64,000 nucleotides of DNA, from NCBI GenBank assembly GCA_020631735.1, contig CM036209.1:2653478-2717477 (forward strand), in the 5' to 3' direction. Below, one piece after another: positions 1 through 12,920 of this stretch. Source of the stretch: Saccharum officinarum. Taxonomy: Eukaryota > Streptophyta > Magnoliopsida > Poales > Poaceae. The position numbers were made by a program, and so were the translations under genes. Positions within the stretch are counted from its first letter, which is position 1. Each line of letters begins with the position of its first letter. Under the pieces are notes generated by a model. The model saw only the letters and a program-made list of their open reading frames with translations. It did no database searches and was not told where the DNA came from.

Positions 1-629
1 TTGTGCCAACAATTACAGGTTGAGGACTATGACTTAACCTATGCACGTTGTAGCTTTGAAGCCATTCTAAACTAGAAATGTATGCATTGGGTTTGATTGG
101 AAATATGACGATGAATGGCCAACACTCACTACAGAAGGATTTCAGGAAAAACTGATTATGACTAAGAGGGGGGATCTCACCCACCGACTTCTCGACCACC
201 GCTTACCGTCGTTAGTAGACCTTGTGCTCGTACTTTCGAAGCAAGGGAGAGTGCACTACTTAATGCGTTGTTCTACGTCAATAATATTTGTGGATACAAA
301 ATCGGTGACCTACATTTCGCCGAGTACATAATACGACGTAGTCAAACTTGGTTGTGATCTACTTGCGCTTGCATGAACTTGGTGTGTAATTGAACTTTGG
401 GGTTAGACATCTAGTTTATTGTAATGACTTGTTCTAAATTATTATAGTTTGTATGAACTTGATGTATGGGGATGATTATTGTAATAGATAAGCTCTTAAT
501 TAGTTCTATTCTTATTTATGGATGACGTACAATACTATAGCATATAATACGTGTACGAAAACTATTTGAAACGAAAACAAATTAAATGGAAAGAAACTGC
601 AAAAGAAAATAAAACAAAAAGAGTAATAT
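1..629. other. Unresolved intergenic sequence, probably transposon-derived
   Basis: No convincing open reading frame or conserved domain was found on either strand. The segment directly precedes CACTA-type subterminal motifs, so it may be the inner part of a decayed CACTA element. That is inference from position only. Confidence 0.3.
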
Positions 630-1225
630 TTAGTCCCAGTTGGTTATACCAACCGGGTCTAGAGGTGCCCGCCCTCGGGGTTGTCCTAGAGGCCCTTTAG
701 TCCCGGTTGGTATAAGCAGCCAAGATTAAAGGGCCCACATTCAATCCCGGTTAACGGACTCGGGACTAAAGGGCAGGCCTTTAGTCCCTGATTGGCAGTC
801 AGATTGCTACCCAATCTTGCACTAGTATACCTGATATCGAGGCAGACGTCATAGTGCGGCTGCCTCCGTTAAAGGTTTAATGGAGGCGGGCGCCTTCTGA
901 CAACGCCTCCATTAAGAATATCAACACAAGAGATGATGCCAAGATGCTTAGTCAATAGATGTTCAAAGAGAAATTAGAGCTCGATGCACAAGTCTTAGAA
1001 GAGAAAGACGAGGAACCACTCTACCTTGACTCTCTTTGATCTAGGCTGGTTTAGTTGGAAGTCAAAGTTGAATCGAGCTAAGCTGTGGTTTGCCTTTTAA
1101 AATTTATTTCTAGAGGTGTGCATTATATAAGCACCTCTGAAAATCCTGGTTAATATTGACCTTTAAACGGAGGCAGGAGAGCGGCCCCCTCTGGAAATCT
1201 CATTTGGCCGACTCTGAAAATGAAT
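630..1225. mobile_element. CACTA-type (En/Spm-like) subterminal repeat debris
   Basis: Between 630 and 803 the motif CTTTAGTCCCGGTTGG and its reverse complement recur several times with GGGACTAAAGG, forming short hairpins. From about 838 to 1225 a second motif set recurs in both orientations (GGAGGCGGGCGCC, GCCTCCATTAA, CCTCTGAAAAT). Such short inverted subterminal repeats are characteristic of grass CACTA transposons and their non-autonomous derivatives. No transposase and no clean CACTA terminal repeat or target duplication can be placed here, so this is called a remnant. Confidence 0.55.
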
Positions 1226-1874
1226 TTTGTAGTATTGTTATCTAAAATCCTTTTTATATAAGCACAACATATGAATTCTATACTATGAAAGTATTTCTCA
1301 TATGCTAAATCTAAAAACATAAATTTTATGTCATGTACCTATATAATTTTTGGAAAAACATCGATGGTTAATAATACAAATATTTAACTTAAGGTAAAGC
1401 TTATATGACATGTAAAAAATCCGAGGGTAGTGTGTGGAATACAAAAGTCAAACTAGTTCAAGCTGCAAGCGGGTAGGGAGTCTACTTATAAGAACTAGAA
1501 CATCCGGCTTCATCCTCGAAGAAGAGGAATCAGACCACTTTATTACAACAATAACTCCACGATGACTGCACGAACGAGTTTACAAAACAAAACCGACTCA
1601 AAACACAATTCTGGAAATAAAAAATTGTCCATAAGACGCAAAGAAATACATTGCCGCATTCTCCAGCTCCTTTCCATGCATATGCAGCTAATAAACACTT
1701 GTTGGCCTGGTCCTTATTTTCCCACATATATATAGATAGAGACTGCCATCATACTGATGATACACACAACGTACATTATTTCGACTGAATTACTTCTTCT
1801 CAAATAATGCCTGCCAAAAGCTGATAGTATTCTGCTAGTGATACGTTGCAGTTGCAGGCCGAGATAGAAGTTTA

Positions 1875-4800
1875 TTATATGGCAGAGACGCTGGGAGTCA
1901 TAGTAGTATTTATATCTGTGGCGATGTCAACTAATCCTGCAAAGTTGATGGGATCCGCATACTCCTGCGGGCCGTAGAAGATTGCGACCACCCCTCGTTC
2001 ATATGTAGCCTGTGTAGGATGTAACATATCCCAGAACATGTAGTCATCGCGATCCGAACAATAAGTCGTGTTTGGCTTGCTGCACATTACCGCCGCGTTC
2101 AATTTTCCTGATCCGCAGCATGCCCTCTCGACCACCCGGATCCCTGAATGATCATATAAATGCACAACACTAATTGTGTTAGTGTTAAGAACAGTTCATT
2201 TGTTACTGCAAAATACTACTAAATAATTAATCTTGATGAATTAATCAACAAAACAATGGCCTTGAACATACCAGCCACGAGATGATTGTCCATCAAGTCA
2301 GTGAGAAAATTGTAGGTGCTTGCTATGGAGTATTTCATGCCGGGCATGGAGGCTGCTACTTCTTTTTCCACCTCAAGCCTTAGGAGTTTGTTGAAGTTCT
2401 GTGCCATGGAGTTGGCGGCGTCATTGCATCCGCCGTTGGCCATGGGGACTCTCGAACCTGGAGTACAACCGATTGCTGGCACGTCTAGGATCCCCAACCT
2501 CCGTGCTCCCAACTTGTACAACGCCTGTATTTACGAATAATATATGCTACATTACTTAGCACCTAGAGCAGCTGCATGTGTATATATATACTACATTCAC
2601 GAATAAATAAATATAAAAAAACTGCAAATTTTAGCTAGCTAGCTAGGCAAAACATATTGGTTTTGTTATACAAGGTTTTTGTGACACTTTGAGATATGTA
2701 TGTAGTTCTATGATACTTGATACAACTTCTTAAATATGTAGTTTGTGATAATTAATAATCTATCCATAGTTTTGTGAGCATACTGTCATACATTTTATGA
2801 CTTTTATGAAAATCAAGAAAATGCTAGAGATTCCTCTTCATCCATAGAACACATGCATGTGCATCTATCTTCTATGGTTTCAGACTATATATAATTGTTT
2901 GATGATTACACCTTTTCAGTTAAAAGAAAGAAGATTGAGTTATTTCACGAAACAGTTCCCATAAAACTAATTAGTACTAATTGGTAGGGCAAGGTGTGGA
3001 TAATATAGCTTCATCCTCCACATACACTTTCATGTGCATAGGCTCCTTCATGCCTAGGTGTTGACCTCTACGTAGCATATTTAACCTCCAAGATAACTAA
3101 TGATTATAAACTGTGAACAAATACAGAGCATATATATATATAGTAAAAACTTAGTTACCTAACATGCTATATGATCAGTCCTGTGTGTCACACAAGTTTG
3201 ATGTTTTTAGATGGATGTGGTAAACATATTTAAACTTTGACCATCAATTATTTTGCTTTACATTGAGATTGAACATTTCAAAATGTAATGTCCAAAAAAA
3301 ATTAGTCTCTTAATCATACAGTTCTCTATGGTCTGTCAATGATTGTGTTGTAATAGAAAGTAATAGTAAAAAATTATTTGGTAGACCTTGCCAATGTCCA
3401 AAACAATGACTCTATTGTGACTGGCGGAAGTAGCACATAATAACAATAGACAATATTGTAATTTAGTTTTGGTTTTATTCTCTTGATGTGCAGTGAACTG
3501 TAACATATCATATATATGGTCCTTCATGTACGTACGTTGATATGCTCAACATAGGTTGAGACCATGCTACTGATGTAGGCTGGGGCATCTTCTTCACCCA
3601 TGCCCATTTCACTGAAGGCAAAGAAGTCATTGCCTCCGGCGCTAATAAGGAAGAATGACTTTGATATCATATAGTTGAGCTTCCGGCCACACCGCCACAT
3701 TCTTGCTTTAGTTTTGGAGAACAACATGATCTGTTTTTGCAGCGTGAGTGTCCCATTTCCCTGCATATACATATATTCACCAACAGGAGGCAAATATTTA
3801 CAGAGCATCCAGGTCAATAAATAATCTTTTTGTTACTGCATCTACATGTATTATAGCTTGTTTAACAATAATATAAACTGAACCTCTTGAATTATATACT
3901 TGGCTGACACAACAGTATATGATTGAATTTAATTACCAGTAATTATTATCTAGTGTGGTAATCAACTGATGGGGATATTTGTGTACTCAACATGAGAAGC
4001 GATATGTGTAATTTATATACACAGCTTATGAGCAGCATCTCAATCTAAAAAAACAGCTTATGAGCATACCGTGGTGTTGAGAATGCCAGATCCACCAGAC
4101 GCGTAATTGGCACCAACTTGGCACTTCAATAGGTCAAGGTTTGTTGATGGTGTCAACGAGAGGTAAGCAGGTGGACTGTTCGTGAACCCCAGACGTCGCG
4201 CTGTACATATAATAAACATTGATGAATTGCTATACCTGTTTATTGCTCATTGGGCTCATGCATGATAATTGTATAGCAGTATAGGAGCTAAATATATTTA
4301 CCCACAAATATCCAAATTATTGTTGCAATAGCAATCAGTATTGCAATAATTTATATATGTTCACTACTATAGGAAGTGTTTTCGGCGATGAGCAAGACGG
4401 ACAGCCTAACCGCCTTTGTACATCGCACAAAAAAATATGTGCTTTTCAACATTCAAACTTGCAACCTTCAACTCACATAACACCTCCCTATCACTATATC
4501 TTTTTGTAAATATATATAGGACGCTATATTCTGTATCAACATTTCATAAACTTGTATTGGATATTTTAGCCACTAAAAAACCTCAAAAAAAAGTTTTAAC
4601 TACAAGGTTTTAAATCTTGTCATACAACTTTTGGTATAGGACATGTCTCTATTCGAGATTGTTTGAAAATTTCAAAAATTTTAGTCTCAAATATGTGAAT
4701 TTAAAACGAATATTTGAGACTCTGAACAACTTTAAATCAAAAACTTATCCACAACAGACTTGTACATCAGGTTGGCCACCACAACTTTGGTATTAACTAT

Positions 4801-5416
4801 GTAAACATTCAAAGATGTTTGGAAATTCTAAAATTTGAATTTTAAAATCTAAGAACCGAAAACACATTTAAAACTCTAAACAACTACAAATAAAAAATTC
4901 AACTACAAATTTGTAGACTGTATTGAGAACTAGAGCTTTGTTATAGACCACGTCAACATCTGAGGTTGTTTTAAAAATATTACATTTTAACATTTGAGAA
5001 CTTAAAACAACATTTTAGCACTTTAAACAGTTTCTAAATTGCATCAAGAACTATAATTTCCATACGATGTTTGTCTTCATCGGACTTAATATGGAAAAGT
5101 TATGAATTGTTTTTTGATGTAACTATTTCTACTTAATCGATTTGTTGAGGCGAATGCTTAGAATGCCCATCTCTATTAGTAGTTATTTTCAACCACCTAT
5201 ATTAATCAATTAACAGAGGTAGACGTTTTAGGACACTCCCACCTCTGTCAATAGTCTCTCAACAGATGGGGCAGTCACCTTAAAATACTTGCCTCTGAAA
5301 AGTGATTAAGTGAGGCAGACGTTTGTTTGAAGGCTGTCTGACCATTTACAAATATGATCCTTAGATGTATCCGTCTCTGTTAATTAGACAATATAAATGT
5401 GATTCTTTTACTTTGT

Positions 5417-5485
<69 letters not shown>

Positions 5486-5925
5486 ATAGTTACAGACGAA
5501 ATACTACAAAAACAATATATGATTGAGGACTTGAAGTCGCGATTTGAAAAGCCATGAGAGTGGAGTTTCATTAGCATCTGTAAACAATATATGCCTATAT
5601 AATTAACAAAAATACATAAGCATGCATATAGTAAATAGTAAATATATATACCAACTAAATCGGCAAGGTTGTATCCATTCGTGAACCGCCCTGTCATGCC
5701 GGTGCCGGCGAAGTCGATGCCGTAGGGAGAACGCGCACGGGGCGCAGGCGGCGGCAGGAAATCATTATTCCCGACATCGACGATCGAGTCACCAAACACA
5801 TAGACCGATGGGACTAACAAGCGGCTCTGCTCAACGACGGCTTCAGTGGTACGCAAGGAGCGGCTAGCCATGCACACAAGGAAAAATACTAGAGAAATGA
5901 CCGCTCTATCATTAGTACCACCCAT
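1875..5925 (-). CDS. GDSL esterase/lipase, five exons, intact (383 aa)
   Basis: Predicted secreted serine hydrolase of the plant GDSL (SGNH) family, acting on ester substrates in the apoplast or secretory route; the substrate cannot be read from sequence. Exons on the minus strand are 5925-5652, 4200-4070, 3760-3536, 2524-2272 and 2143-1875. All junctions are GT-AG, phases match (274, 131, 225, 253, 269 nt) and the total is 1152 nt, giving 383 aa plus stop. A hydrophobic signal peptide occupies about residues 5-29. Block I FGDSIVDVGNN has the nucleophile Ser47. Block II Gly lies in YASGGSG near 127. Block III GGND has Asn179. Block V DMLHP has Asp333 and His336, so all catalytic elements are present. 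Five exons and about 380 aa are usual for the family. The start was chosen because it gives the signal peptide and has a TATA box about 110 bp upstream. Intron 1 (1.45 kb) holds transposon sequence and a TA microsatellite. Confidence 0.93.
4362..5420. mobile_element. CACTA-like remnant inside intron 1 of the GDSL gene
   Basis: The left end begins CACTACTATAGGAAGTG, a good CACTA terminus. Towards the other side (about 5150-5400) short subterminal-like motifs recur in both orientations (AACAGAGGTAGACG, CCACCTCTGTCAATAG, GAGGCAGACGT). No complementary TAGTG terminus was found. The right end runs into the TA microsatellite, so it may be eroded or expanded away. There is no coding capacity. Classification rests on termini and motif style only. 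Confidence 0.4.
5423..5480. repeat. (TA)n microsatellite, about 29 units
   Basis: Uninterrupted TA dinucleotide tract within intron 1 of the GDSL esterase gene. It is likely length-polymorphic. Confidence 0.97.
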
Positions 5926-6035
5926 GGCTGGGCTGGTTAATCAAACGAAAATGATGCTATATATCTTAGATGCTTTCCAAGCTGGAGCTCGGTTTGATGG
6001 CTTTGGAGTGAGGAGAGATGCTTGTAGCCTGGTGG

Positions 6036-6043
6036 TATTTATA
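6036..6043 (-). promoter_or_regulatory. Putative TATA box of the GDSL esterase gene
   Basis: TATAAATA on the minus strand, about 110 bp upstream of the ATG at 5925. This spacing suits a plant core promoter with a short 5' UTR. No experimental start site is known from the sequence. Confidence 0.6.
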
Positions 6044-6179
6044 GTGTTTAGATCCAACGTGATACACGCTGCTTCACATACACGTACGCGATTGATTGGA
6101 ATGTATCACTGCGTTCCATTCGGTGCGTGGTGGGTAGCTAGACGCATCTTTCTCTCCACAGGACATTCGTACTGAGCAT

Positions 6180-7970
6180 GGTAGTTGGGAGTACGTGCCA
6201 ATTAATAAGATGACAACGTGCACATAGTGTGGAGTGGACACCATGGAATATAGTTTTTCTACCTTCTATATGTATTTTGAAGTTAAAAGATAAGTTGAAA
6301 AGTGCATTGATCTCATCTATGTGTGATGATTGATGAATGATTGACACAAGAGTTTACAGGCTTGAGGTTTTTCCGTTTGAGTACATACTGATATGTGTTT
6401 GATTATGCTAACGGCTGGAAAACTGGAGGTGTCTTGTCGAGTTGTGTCGTTTGTGTTGCACATGTCTCTTCGCCTGTGAATGTGCGGGTGTTTGGTTCCC
6501 CCAAGACGGTCGACAATGATGAAAAGGTTAAGTGTGGAGCCTGTGCACGATGAGCCAAGAACGGTGAAGAGAAGACGAGAAGGCTTGGACCGTGAAACCA
6601 GAGGCTGTAGAATTGATCATGTGCGGTTAACATTGGACACATGAAGAGCAAGAGTACATGGGTGATGAAGATGGTGTTGACTTAGTTAAGGAGGAGAACA
6701 ATAACGTTGTGGCACTTTGGTGGAAGCCGGACATGCATCTACATTGGGGATGGTGAAGAAGATGGAAGGCGAAGGCGTCAGAGCTTGGCAAAGGTTGAAC
6801 ACGCGTTGACATTGGCTAGTCACGCCTGGTGAAGCATGCATAAGGGGTTTGTCGGTTCGGTCCTCAAAACCATCGTTTGGTGGTTTGGGGTGAGTGGTAG
6901 ATCGGCGGACGGGTAGTGAAATCTCGAATCTTGCATCGAGACGAAGCAGAGTCGAGAAGGCATTGGGTCTGTTGGATCAATGATGAAAAACTTGAACGAT
7001 TTCACCGCTATGGCTATTGTGATGAGTACTTCTTGTACGGAGCTGATTAGGAAATAGCCAAGTGCCTGATTGTTAGCCAAGCCCCTTGAAGATTAGACTC
7101 TCAATTGTTTAGTTGAAAGTTTTGGGTTAGGGTTAGAAAGACGGACATAGGAGAGACTCTTTTGATTTGAGTTTTGCCATCCATAGTTTTGAGATCTACT
7201 AGGAGTGGCTTATAATCTACATCATGAAGTAATCCAAAGACCAATTTTGAGCTCCACTTGTTCTCCTCTCTCGAATCTAAAATTTTCCTTTTTCTGTGAT
7301 TTTTGGAGCCTAACTTTTGTGTTTTTCGATCTGCTAATTTGGCGGAGTTTTAGGCTCAATTTTGGGGTGTTCTGGGACTCTGGAACTTATCCAAATCATG
7401 GCTTGAAGCCTAGCTCTTATCTCCATAGTTCAAATCTCTAAAACTCCTCTTTTCTACATCTTTTGATGAAATTCTTGAAGATCTTTGAGTTGAGGTTTTT
7501 GAATTGTTCTTTGTTAGTTCTTAGGTGCCATGAGGTATTGGAAACAAGCTTAAGCTTTGCCTCCAACTGATTTCCCACGAGCACATTTTAATCATTCATT
7601 TGAAGAAATTTGACAATAACAAACCCAAATTTGAGAGTTGAATTTCAAGATTCACAACCAAGGTTTTTGAGCTTTTTGTCAAGATCTCTTGAGGATACTT
7701 TTACCATGTCCTAGGGAGAAGTCATTTGGACTTCGTTCTCTTTCCTGGTTTGGCCCATAGAAATCTGCTAGTGCAGAACTTCCGCGTGTGAGTGCGGAAC
7801 TTCTGCGAGTGAGCGCAGAACTTCCATGACTCTTGATCTAAAATTTAACTTCGTGGTTTTCAAGATGTTTTCCTGACTTGTTCTTACTTCCACTTGATTG
7901 TTAGACTTTTCTAGCATTGTATCTAAGTCCAGTAGTCTTGTTATGACTATGGAGATTTGAGTTTAGTAGA
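6180..7970. other. Non-genic stretch, no supported gene
   Basis: Only short unrelated reading frames occur on both strands. A 14-16 nt motif around GCAGAACTTC is repeated three times at about 7770-7830. The style resembles LTR or leader sequence of a retrotransposon, but no termini, PBS or protein homology could be placed. Confidence 0.3.
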
Positions 7971-8012
7971 AGAGAGAAGCTTTGGGGAAAATTTGGGATA
8001 TAGGCCAAGTTT

Positions 8013-8300
8013 TTTACAATTATAGGCCCACATATAAAATGTTGAATTTTTCATTCTCTTCGGCCACCTCTTTAACAATTATGGGCCCAAAATTCTCAGC
8101 TTTTTAAAATTTTTTCGTAAAATATAGTTGGTGGTGTGGCATATAGGTTGCATAGGGTATAAATCATTTTAAATTAGAACATTAGTGTTTGTAGAGTTAC
8201 GGGCCCATATATAAAATGTTGAACTTTCTATTCTCCTCGACCATCTCTCTAACAATCTACCTAAAACCCATGCCCCAAATTAAAATTCTCATCTCTTTAA
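8013..8300 (+). repeat. Diverged direct duplication (two copies of about 110 bp)
   Basis: Copy A at about 8013-8125 and copy B at about 8191-8300 share GGCCCA-CATATAAAATGTTGAA and the following CATTCTC-TCGGCCA-CTCT-TAACAAT block with scattered substitutions. They are separated by about 65 bp. The remainder to 8850 shows no coding potential. Confidence 0.6.
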
Positions 8301-9054
8301 CAAAATTCGTAAAACCTAGTTGCATAGGATTGAATGGGTGCAAAATGACCCTAGTTCATGCATTGCATTACATAAACTCCCTCTAGGTTACTAAAAGGAG
8401 TCGTTGGATAAGACTTAGGTCAAACGTTGGGAATATAAATCATAAATAACTTTTAAATTGTTGAGTTTGGGAATGTGAAAACCATATGAATAGATTTGTC
8501 TTGAAAAAAATACTTTCGTAAAAATATATATATCACTTTTTAATAAATATTTTTGTAAAAATAAGAAGTTAAAGTTATGCTTTAGAGGTTGTGTCGCTAT
8601 CTAAAACTTCTTTTTGTAACGTGGAGGGAGTACCTTATATGAGTTGGTTCTTAAGCTAGCCCTTTGACTTGCTAAACTCTGGAAATATCGCTTTTGCTAA
8701 AAACCCTAAGCATATGTGTATATATTGCACGGATAATGAGTAAGAGAAATAGAAATAAAAAATATAATAAATAGAAAAAAGAAAGTGTGGCTCGTCTCAC
8801 CTTTCCCTTCCCATCCGCACGGCCCGTGGTCCCTGGCCTAGCTCTACCGTCCAGCACGAGCTCTCCCTCTTGACCTCTTCCTCGTGTCCTCTTCTCTCCT
8901 CTCCCATATGCTTCTTTCCCTGTCCGCGCGCGCTCAGAAAAATCTCGGAGGGAGTCCGAAGGCTCCAGCGCCATGTCCGATGTCCGTTGCTCCTGTCTCG
9001 GCCCTTCGCCTCCGGATGCGCACCGCGTGTTCCCCGTGCCACGTTCAAACAAAC

Positions 9055-9168
9055 GCCCCGTTCGTTTGGACTTATCAGCAGAATCAGCAGCCATCCAGCA
9101 GTGTTTTTCTCTCACAACAAACCAGCGAACAATGTTTTCAGCACAATAAACCAGCGAAACGAACAGGC
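9055..9168. mobile_element. Short MITE (GTTCGTTT terminal inverted repeats)
   Basis: The element starts GCCCCGTTCGTTTGG and ends CGAAACGAACAGGC, which is an imperfect terminal inverted repeat. It contains the internal motif GTGTTTTTCTCTCACAACAAA, found also in reverse complement in the MITE at 33015-33382. Both belong to the same abundant grass non-autonomous DNA element family. Length is about 114 bp. Confidence 0.7.
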
Positions 9169-10390
9169 TGAAAAGCGAAACCAAAATTCACAGCCCTATA
9201 CATAAACTATATTAGCTTTGCACGTGCGGCACGCACGTCCTATTATGATTTCTAAATTTATTAATGAGACATCATGATTATTTTCTCAAGATATTATGTA
9301 TTTGTTGTTTTACTAAATTAAAATAGAAGGATACTTTGGAACATGTATCATAAGAGCTCAAGTCAAAACAGCACTGAACATATCATAAGAGTTTAAGTCA
9401 AATCTAATGCATGCCCACTTTGCACCAAATCTAATGCATGCGCACTTTGCACCGGGGACCTTGTCTTATGCTTCTTGGATAGGATAGGCATTGCAATCAC
9501 GGCGTCATGTTCCGGTAAACTCGGGGGACTGGTGAAAGTGCCTCTGAGTTTTTTTGGGAAAGCTTGTTCTCTTCCTTGTTGTTCGACGACTGATGAAAGT
9601 CTGACAATGACCATGGTTTTCGGCATATTATTTTGAAGAATACATGTGTTCAGTTTGTTGCTGTAAGACCTTGATGACTCTTCGGCCTATTGTTTTAGTT
9701 GGTAGAAGAAATATACGTGTTCAGTTGCTGCTGTTAAGACCATGATGTACTATGTTTTTTGACATGATGTTAATGCCTTCATGTCAAATCGATTGACCCT
9801 AATTATGTTCTTGTATTATAAAGAACAGAGAGTTCACATATTTGTCCAATCTGAATGTGTGGGTGTTCGTTCGACCCACGCCAGACTGGACTTCGTGCAC
9901 CCGGCGTGGTCGCGCCCACCCCGGCCAGATCCGCCATCGCGCGCGCCTCCAGCTGCATATGCCATGGCGCCGTCACCCAGATGCGCCCCCTCCAGCCGGC
10001 CGCGCCTGCGAGCTCCGGCCCCAGCAGCGTGTGCCGCTGGGGAGCCCGCCATGGCCACACACCTGCGAGCTCCAGCCCTGGAAGCACGCGCCTATGCCAT
10101 CCTCACCGCGCCCTTGCAACATCCCGAGCCCTAGGACCGTTTGGTATTTGTACAGTGGTTTCAATGGCCATTACTCCCTCCATCCAAACAGAGGAGAGAC
10201 TAAAGGATCCAAACAGGCCCTTAACACAATCATCTAAGGTCCACCATTTCTGTAGACAACAACCGATACCATGCAGATTTCAAAAGAACACAAGATCTAC
10301 AGCTCGTCCTGCACACGAAACAAACAATTTATTACGTCAGGTACCTCTTTCTTGTGCTCTCTATTTTCACTAGTCGTGTTTACTCACAGA
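9169..10390. other. Non-genic stretch with a GC-rich island at 9880-10137
   Basis: The 9880-10137 segment is GC-rich and gives overlapping open frames on both strands. It is built from repeated GAGCTCC(G/A)GCC-like words, shows no domain and gives no splice-consistent model. A 27-bp tandem duplication lies at 9399-9452. Around 10137-10222 a palindromic 'TCCAAACAG' MITE-like remnant is visible. No gene is supported. Confidence 0.4.
9399..9452 (+). repeat. 27-bp tandem duplication
   Basis: Two adjacent 27-nt copies (9399-9425 and 9426-9452) begin CAAATCTAATGCATGC and differ at a single position. Confidence 0.95.
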
Positions 10391-11194
10391 CAGACCTAGG
10401 GTACAAGATCCAGAAACACGTCAGCACGCTGCCATTCAAGATCTTCACACAAACATCCACGGAAATGCACAAACTCCATACACACATACCAGCATGCTAC
10501 CTCCCAAGATGAGACAGTTCACACAAACAGCCAGACAAATGTACAAGCTCCAGACACATTTCAACATGCTTCCTTCTAAAATATTTGCAAGTTCAATCAG
10601 GGATGCTCAGGTTAGACTAAAAAAGGCGAAAGAATCATATGGTACACTGTTGTTACTGTCCCAATCTCCAACTATGAAGCATTACATCAACTCACCAACT
10701 AGAATCAATCAATCCTCGTAAACGAGTCCTTCATCAGGTATCTGGAAAGTGTTTTTGTCCTAAACACATCAGTGGTGTGGGGGAGACATAGTGCACTATT
10801 AGGCCAACATACTGCATACAGAAGCTGGCTCTTGAGAGTAACCCACTAAGTACATCAACCCTGTCTGTGGCGAGTCTTGGTCAGAAGAATCAGGTTAGCT
10901 TTTGTACAAACATCTCTCCCCAATTCTACCAGGGAATACAGCTACAGAAAGTTACTCGGGAGCATCATTCTTTTGGATGCCATGTCTGCGGAGAACAACC
11001 ACAGCCTCACAAATCAGCTCCCTTTGAACCAACCCACTTACAGTTAAAGTAAGTTCAGTGCAGTGAAACAGTGGAACTTCAGTTACAGTGCTGCAGAATT
11101 ATCAGCGCCTGGTAATTCAAGGAAAATGGTAGGTGGAGTCCGGGGATGGGTGCAGGTTAAGCTTCTGAGGAAGGTTGTATCACGGACACATGGC

Positions 11195-12841
11195 CTGCAG
11201 AGATCACCAAACCTCAAGTCAGAATAATAATTTATTTGACATGCTAATTTGCCACAATATTAAAGAACAGAATGTCATCAAAAAATAAATAATTCCTACT
11301 AGAACGTAGATCCATTCAGTGAAATAAACCGGGTCTTGACTCTGGACACGTGAAAAGGCAATAACAGTACGGTGTACTGATTTGGTGTGCCTAACTATTA
11401 CTAGATCTGTTGTGAATTACTTAGCTTTGGGCTTTTTTACTACTGCAGTATAACTACTAAATGCTGCACCAGGTGCTAGTGCTATATCTACTTTAAAAAA
11501 ACATGGCACCCATATAGAGCTATAGACTATAGTTGCCAGTGATCAATATGATGTGTTACTTTTGCATCAGAGAGAATTCTACTTTTAAGGAATGATGCTA
11601 CATTAGCTATATTATCTTAAAATCTTGTCTTCATGGAAAGTTGTATTATTCTCTTACGTTAACAAATCAGCACATAAGTGTGTAGCACAATGTAACTATA
11701 TGTTTGGAAACGCCCTGGAGGCGTTATATCGTAGCATGGATTCTTGAATCCTGCTTTCTTTTTAAGGGGCAGCAAAAGAACACAATAGAGAATCCATGTG
11801 GTGGCATATTATTTTCTCTACCATCTTATGAAACTATATCTTGTTTCTGCTATAAAGAAAGAAACGATACCTATGTCACAGTATGGCTTACAAAACAAGG
11901 TAACCAAAGACTGTATCTTGTTTCTGTTATTTTTGGAGAGAAAAGATACCTATGTCACCATCTTACTTGGAAAACAAGGTAAGTAGGTAACCAAAGACTA
12001 AAATAGGCATTCCCACCAAACAAAGTTATCGTATCTACAAGAGCAACATATGAAGACTATGCAGAGTTGCTCAACTAGGGATAATATGGAGGGCACAAAA
12101 GTAAAAATCTGTTACAAGCATGTGAAAGGACATAGGCAAGGAAATATCCTCTAGTGTGTACTACTTTACAAGCAAACTTCTGGTCGTGTTGCCATATTTC
12201 AGCATACCATAAACACTCTAATAAAGTCCTAGGCACTAGGTTGGAGGGTTGTGTGCAGGATAGCCATACCAAACTTACATAATTCCCTTTTTTAGACTGA
12301 TAGCCTAATTCCAAGTAGTTAGTCAATCAAACTATTCTCTCTTTTTTGGTGCACATCCAGATTTAAATTCCTCTTAAGAGTCCTAACACAAAACTAATAT
12401 ATCCTCTTCACTGTCCATTGCATATATGAAATAGTGAATGCATGCAGTACAATCTGTTCTCTCTTAAATAGAAAGCCTCTAGGCACAAAACCATGTATCA
12501 TTATTGCTCAAAGGTAGTTAAATTGCTGATAATACTGAGGAGAGCAAGCCTACCAAAAAGGTAAGTTTTAACTTCCCGGATTTTCTACCATCCAAGACTA
12601 GTCAAAGTGGCTACAGCTAACAGTTAGATGCATAGATGTTTTGTTGACCTTTGTATCATTGTCCTACATAAGAAAAAAAATCAACAAATATACACTAAGA
12701 CATTGCCCTCAATTTGGCAAATTGTTCCACCATTTTGTTTTGATGCACACATGAGTTTCAACTACATGGGTTTCATTTCGCATGGACCTCTAGAGCAATT
12801 GACAGTCTGGACCAATGAGTTACCACAAGATAAATGTTTAC
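11195..12841 (-). other. Candidate 3'-UTR intron downstream of TAF8
   Basis: Seventy-nine nt beyond the TAF8 stop, on the same strand, a donor-like CTTGAG|GTAAAC occurs at 12841. A strong acceptor CTCTGCAG|GCC lies at 11195. This would make a 1.65-kb intron in the 3' UTR, with the terminal exon extending toward about 10400. There is no coding sequence inside. The splice motifs are seen directly; transcription through them is inference. Confidence 0.35.
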
Positions 12842-12920
12842 CTCAAGATTCTGGAAACTGAAGTTCTACGATCACACCATGATGCGACTCCACTCTTGGT
12901 ACCACACTTCACAAACAACT

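Noticed and set aside
5422..5480. Ile-Tyr repeat C terminus of the first GDSL exon
   Set aside because: It is translation of the TA microsatellite within intron 1. The exon ends at 5652 at a GT donor.
8672..9205. 170-aa minus and 111-aa plus frames
   Set aside because: They overlap a MITE and have no domain; openness follows from base composition.
9781..10373. Overlapping 117-172 aa frames
   Set aside because: GC-rich low-complexity sequence with repeated words; no start context, splice model or domain.
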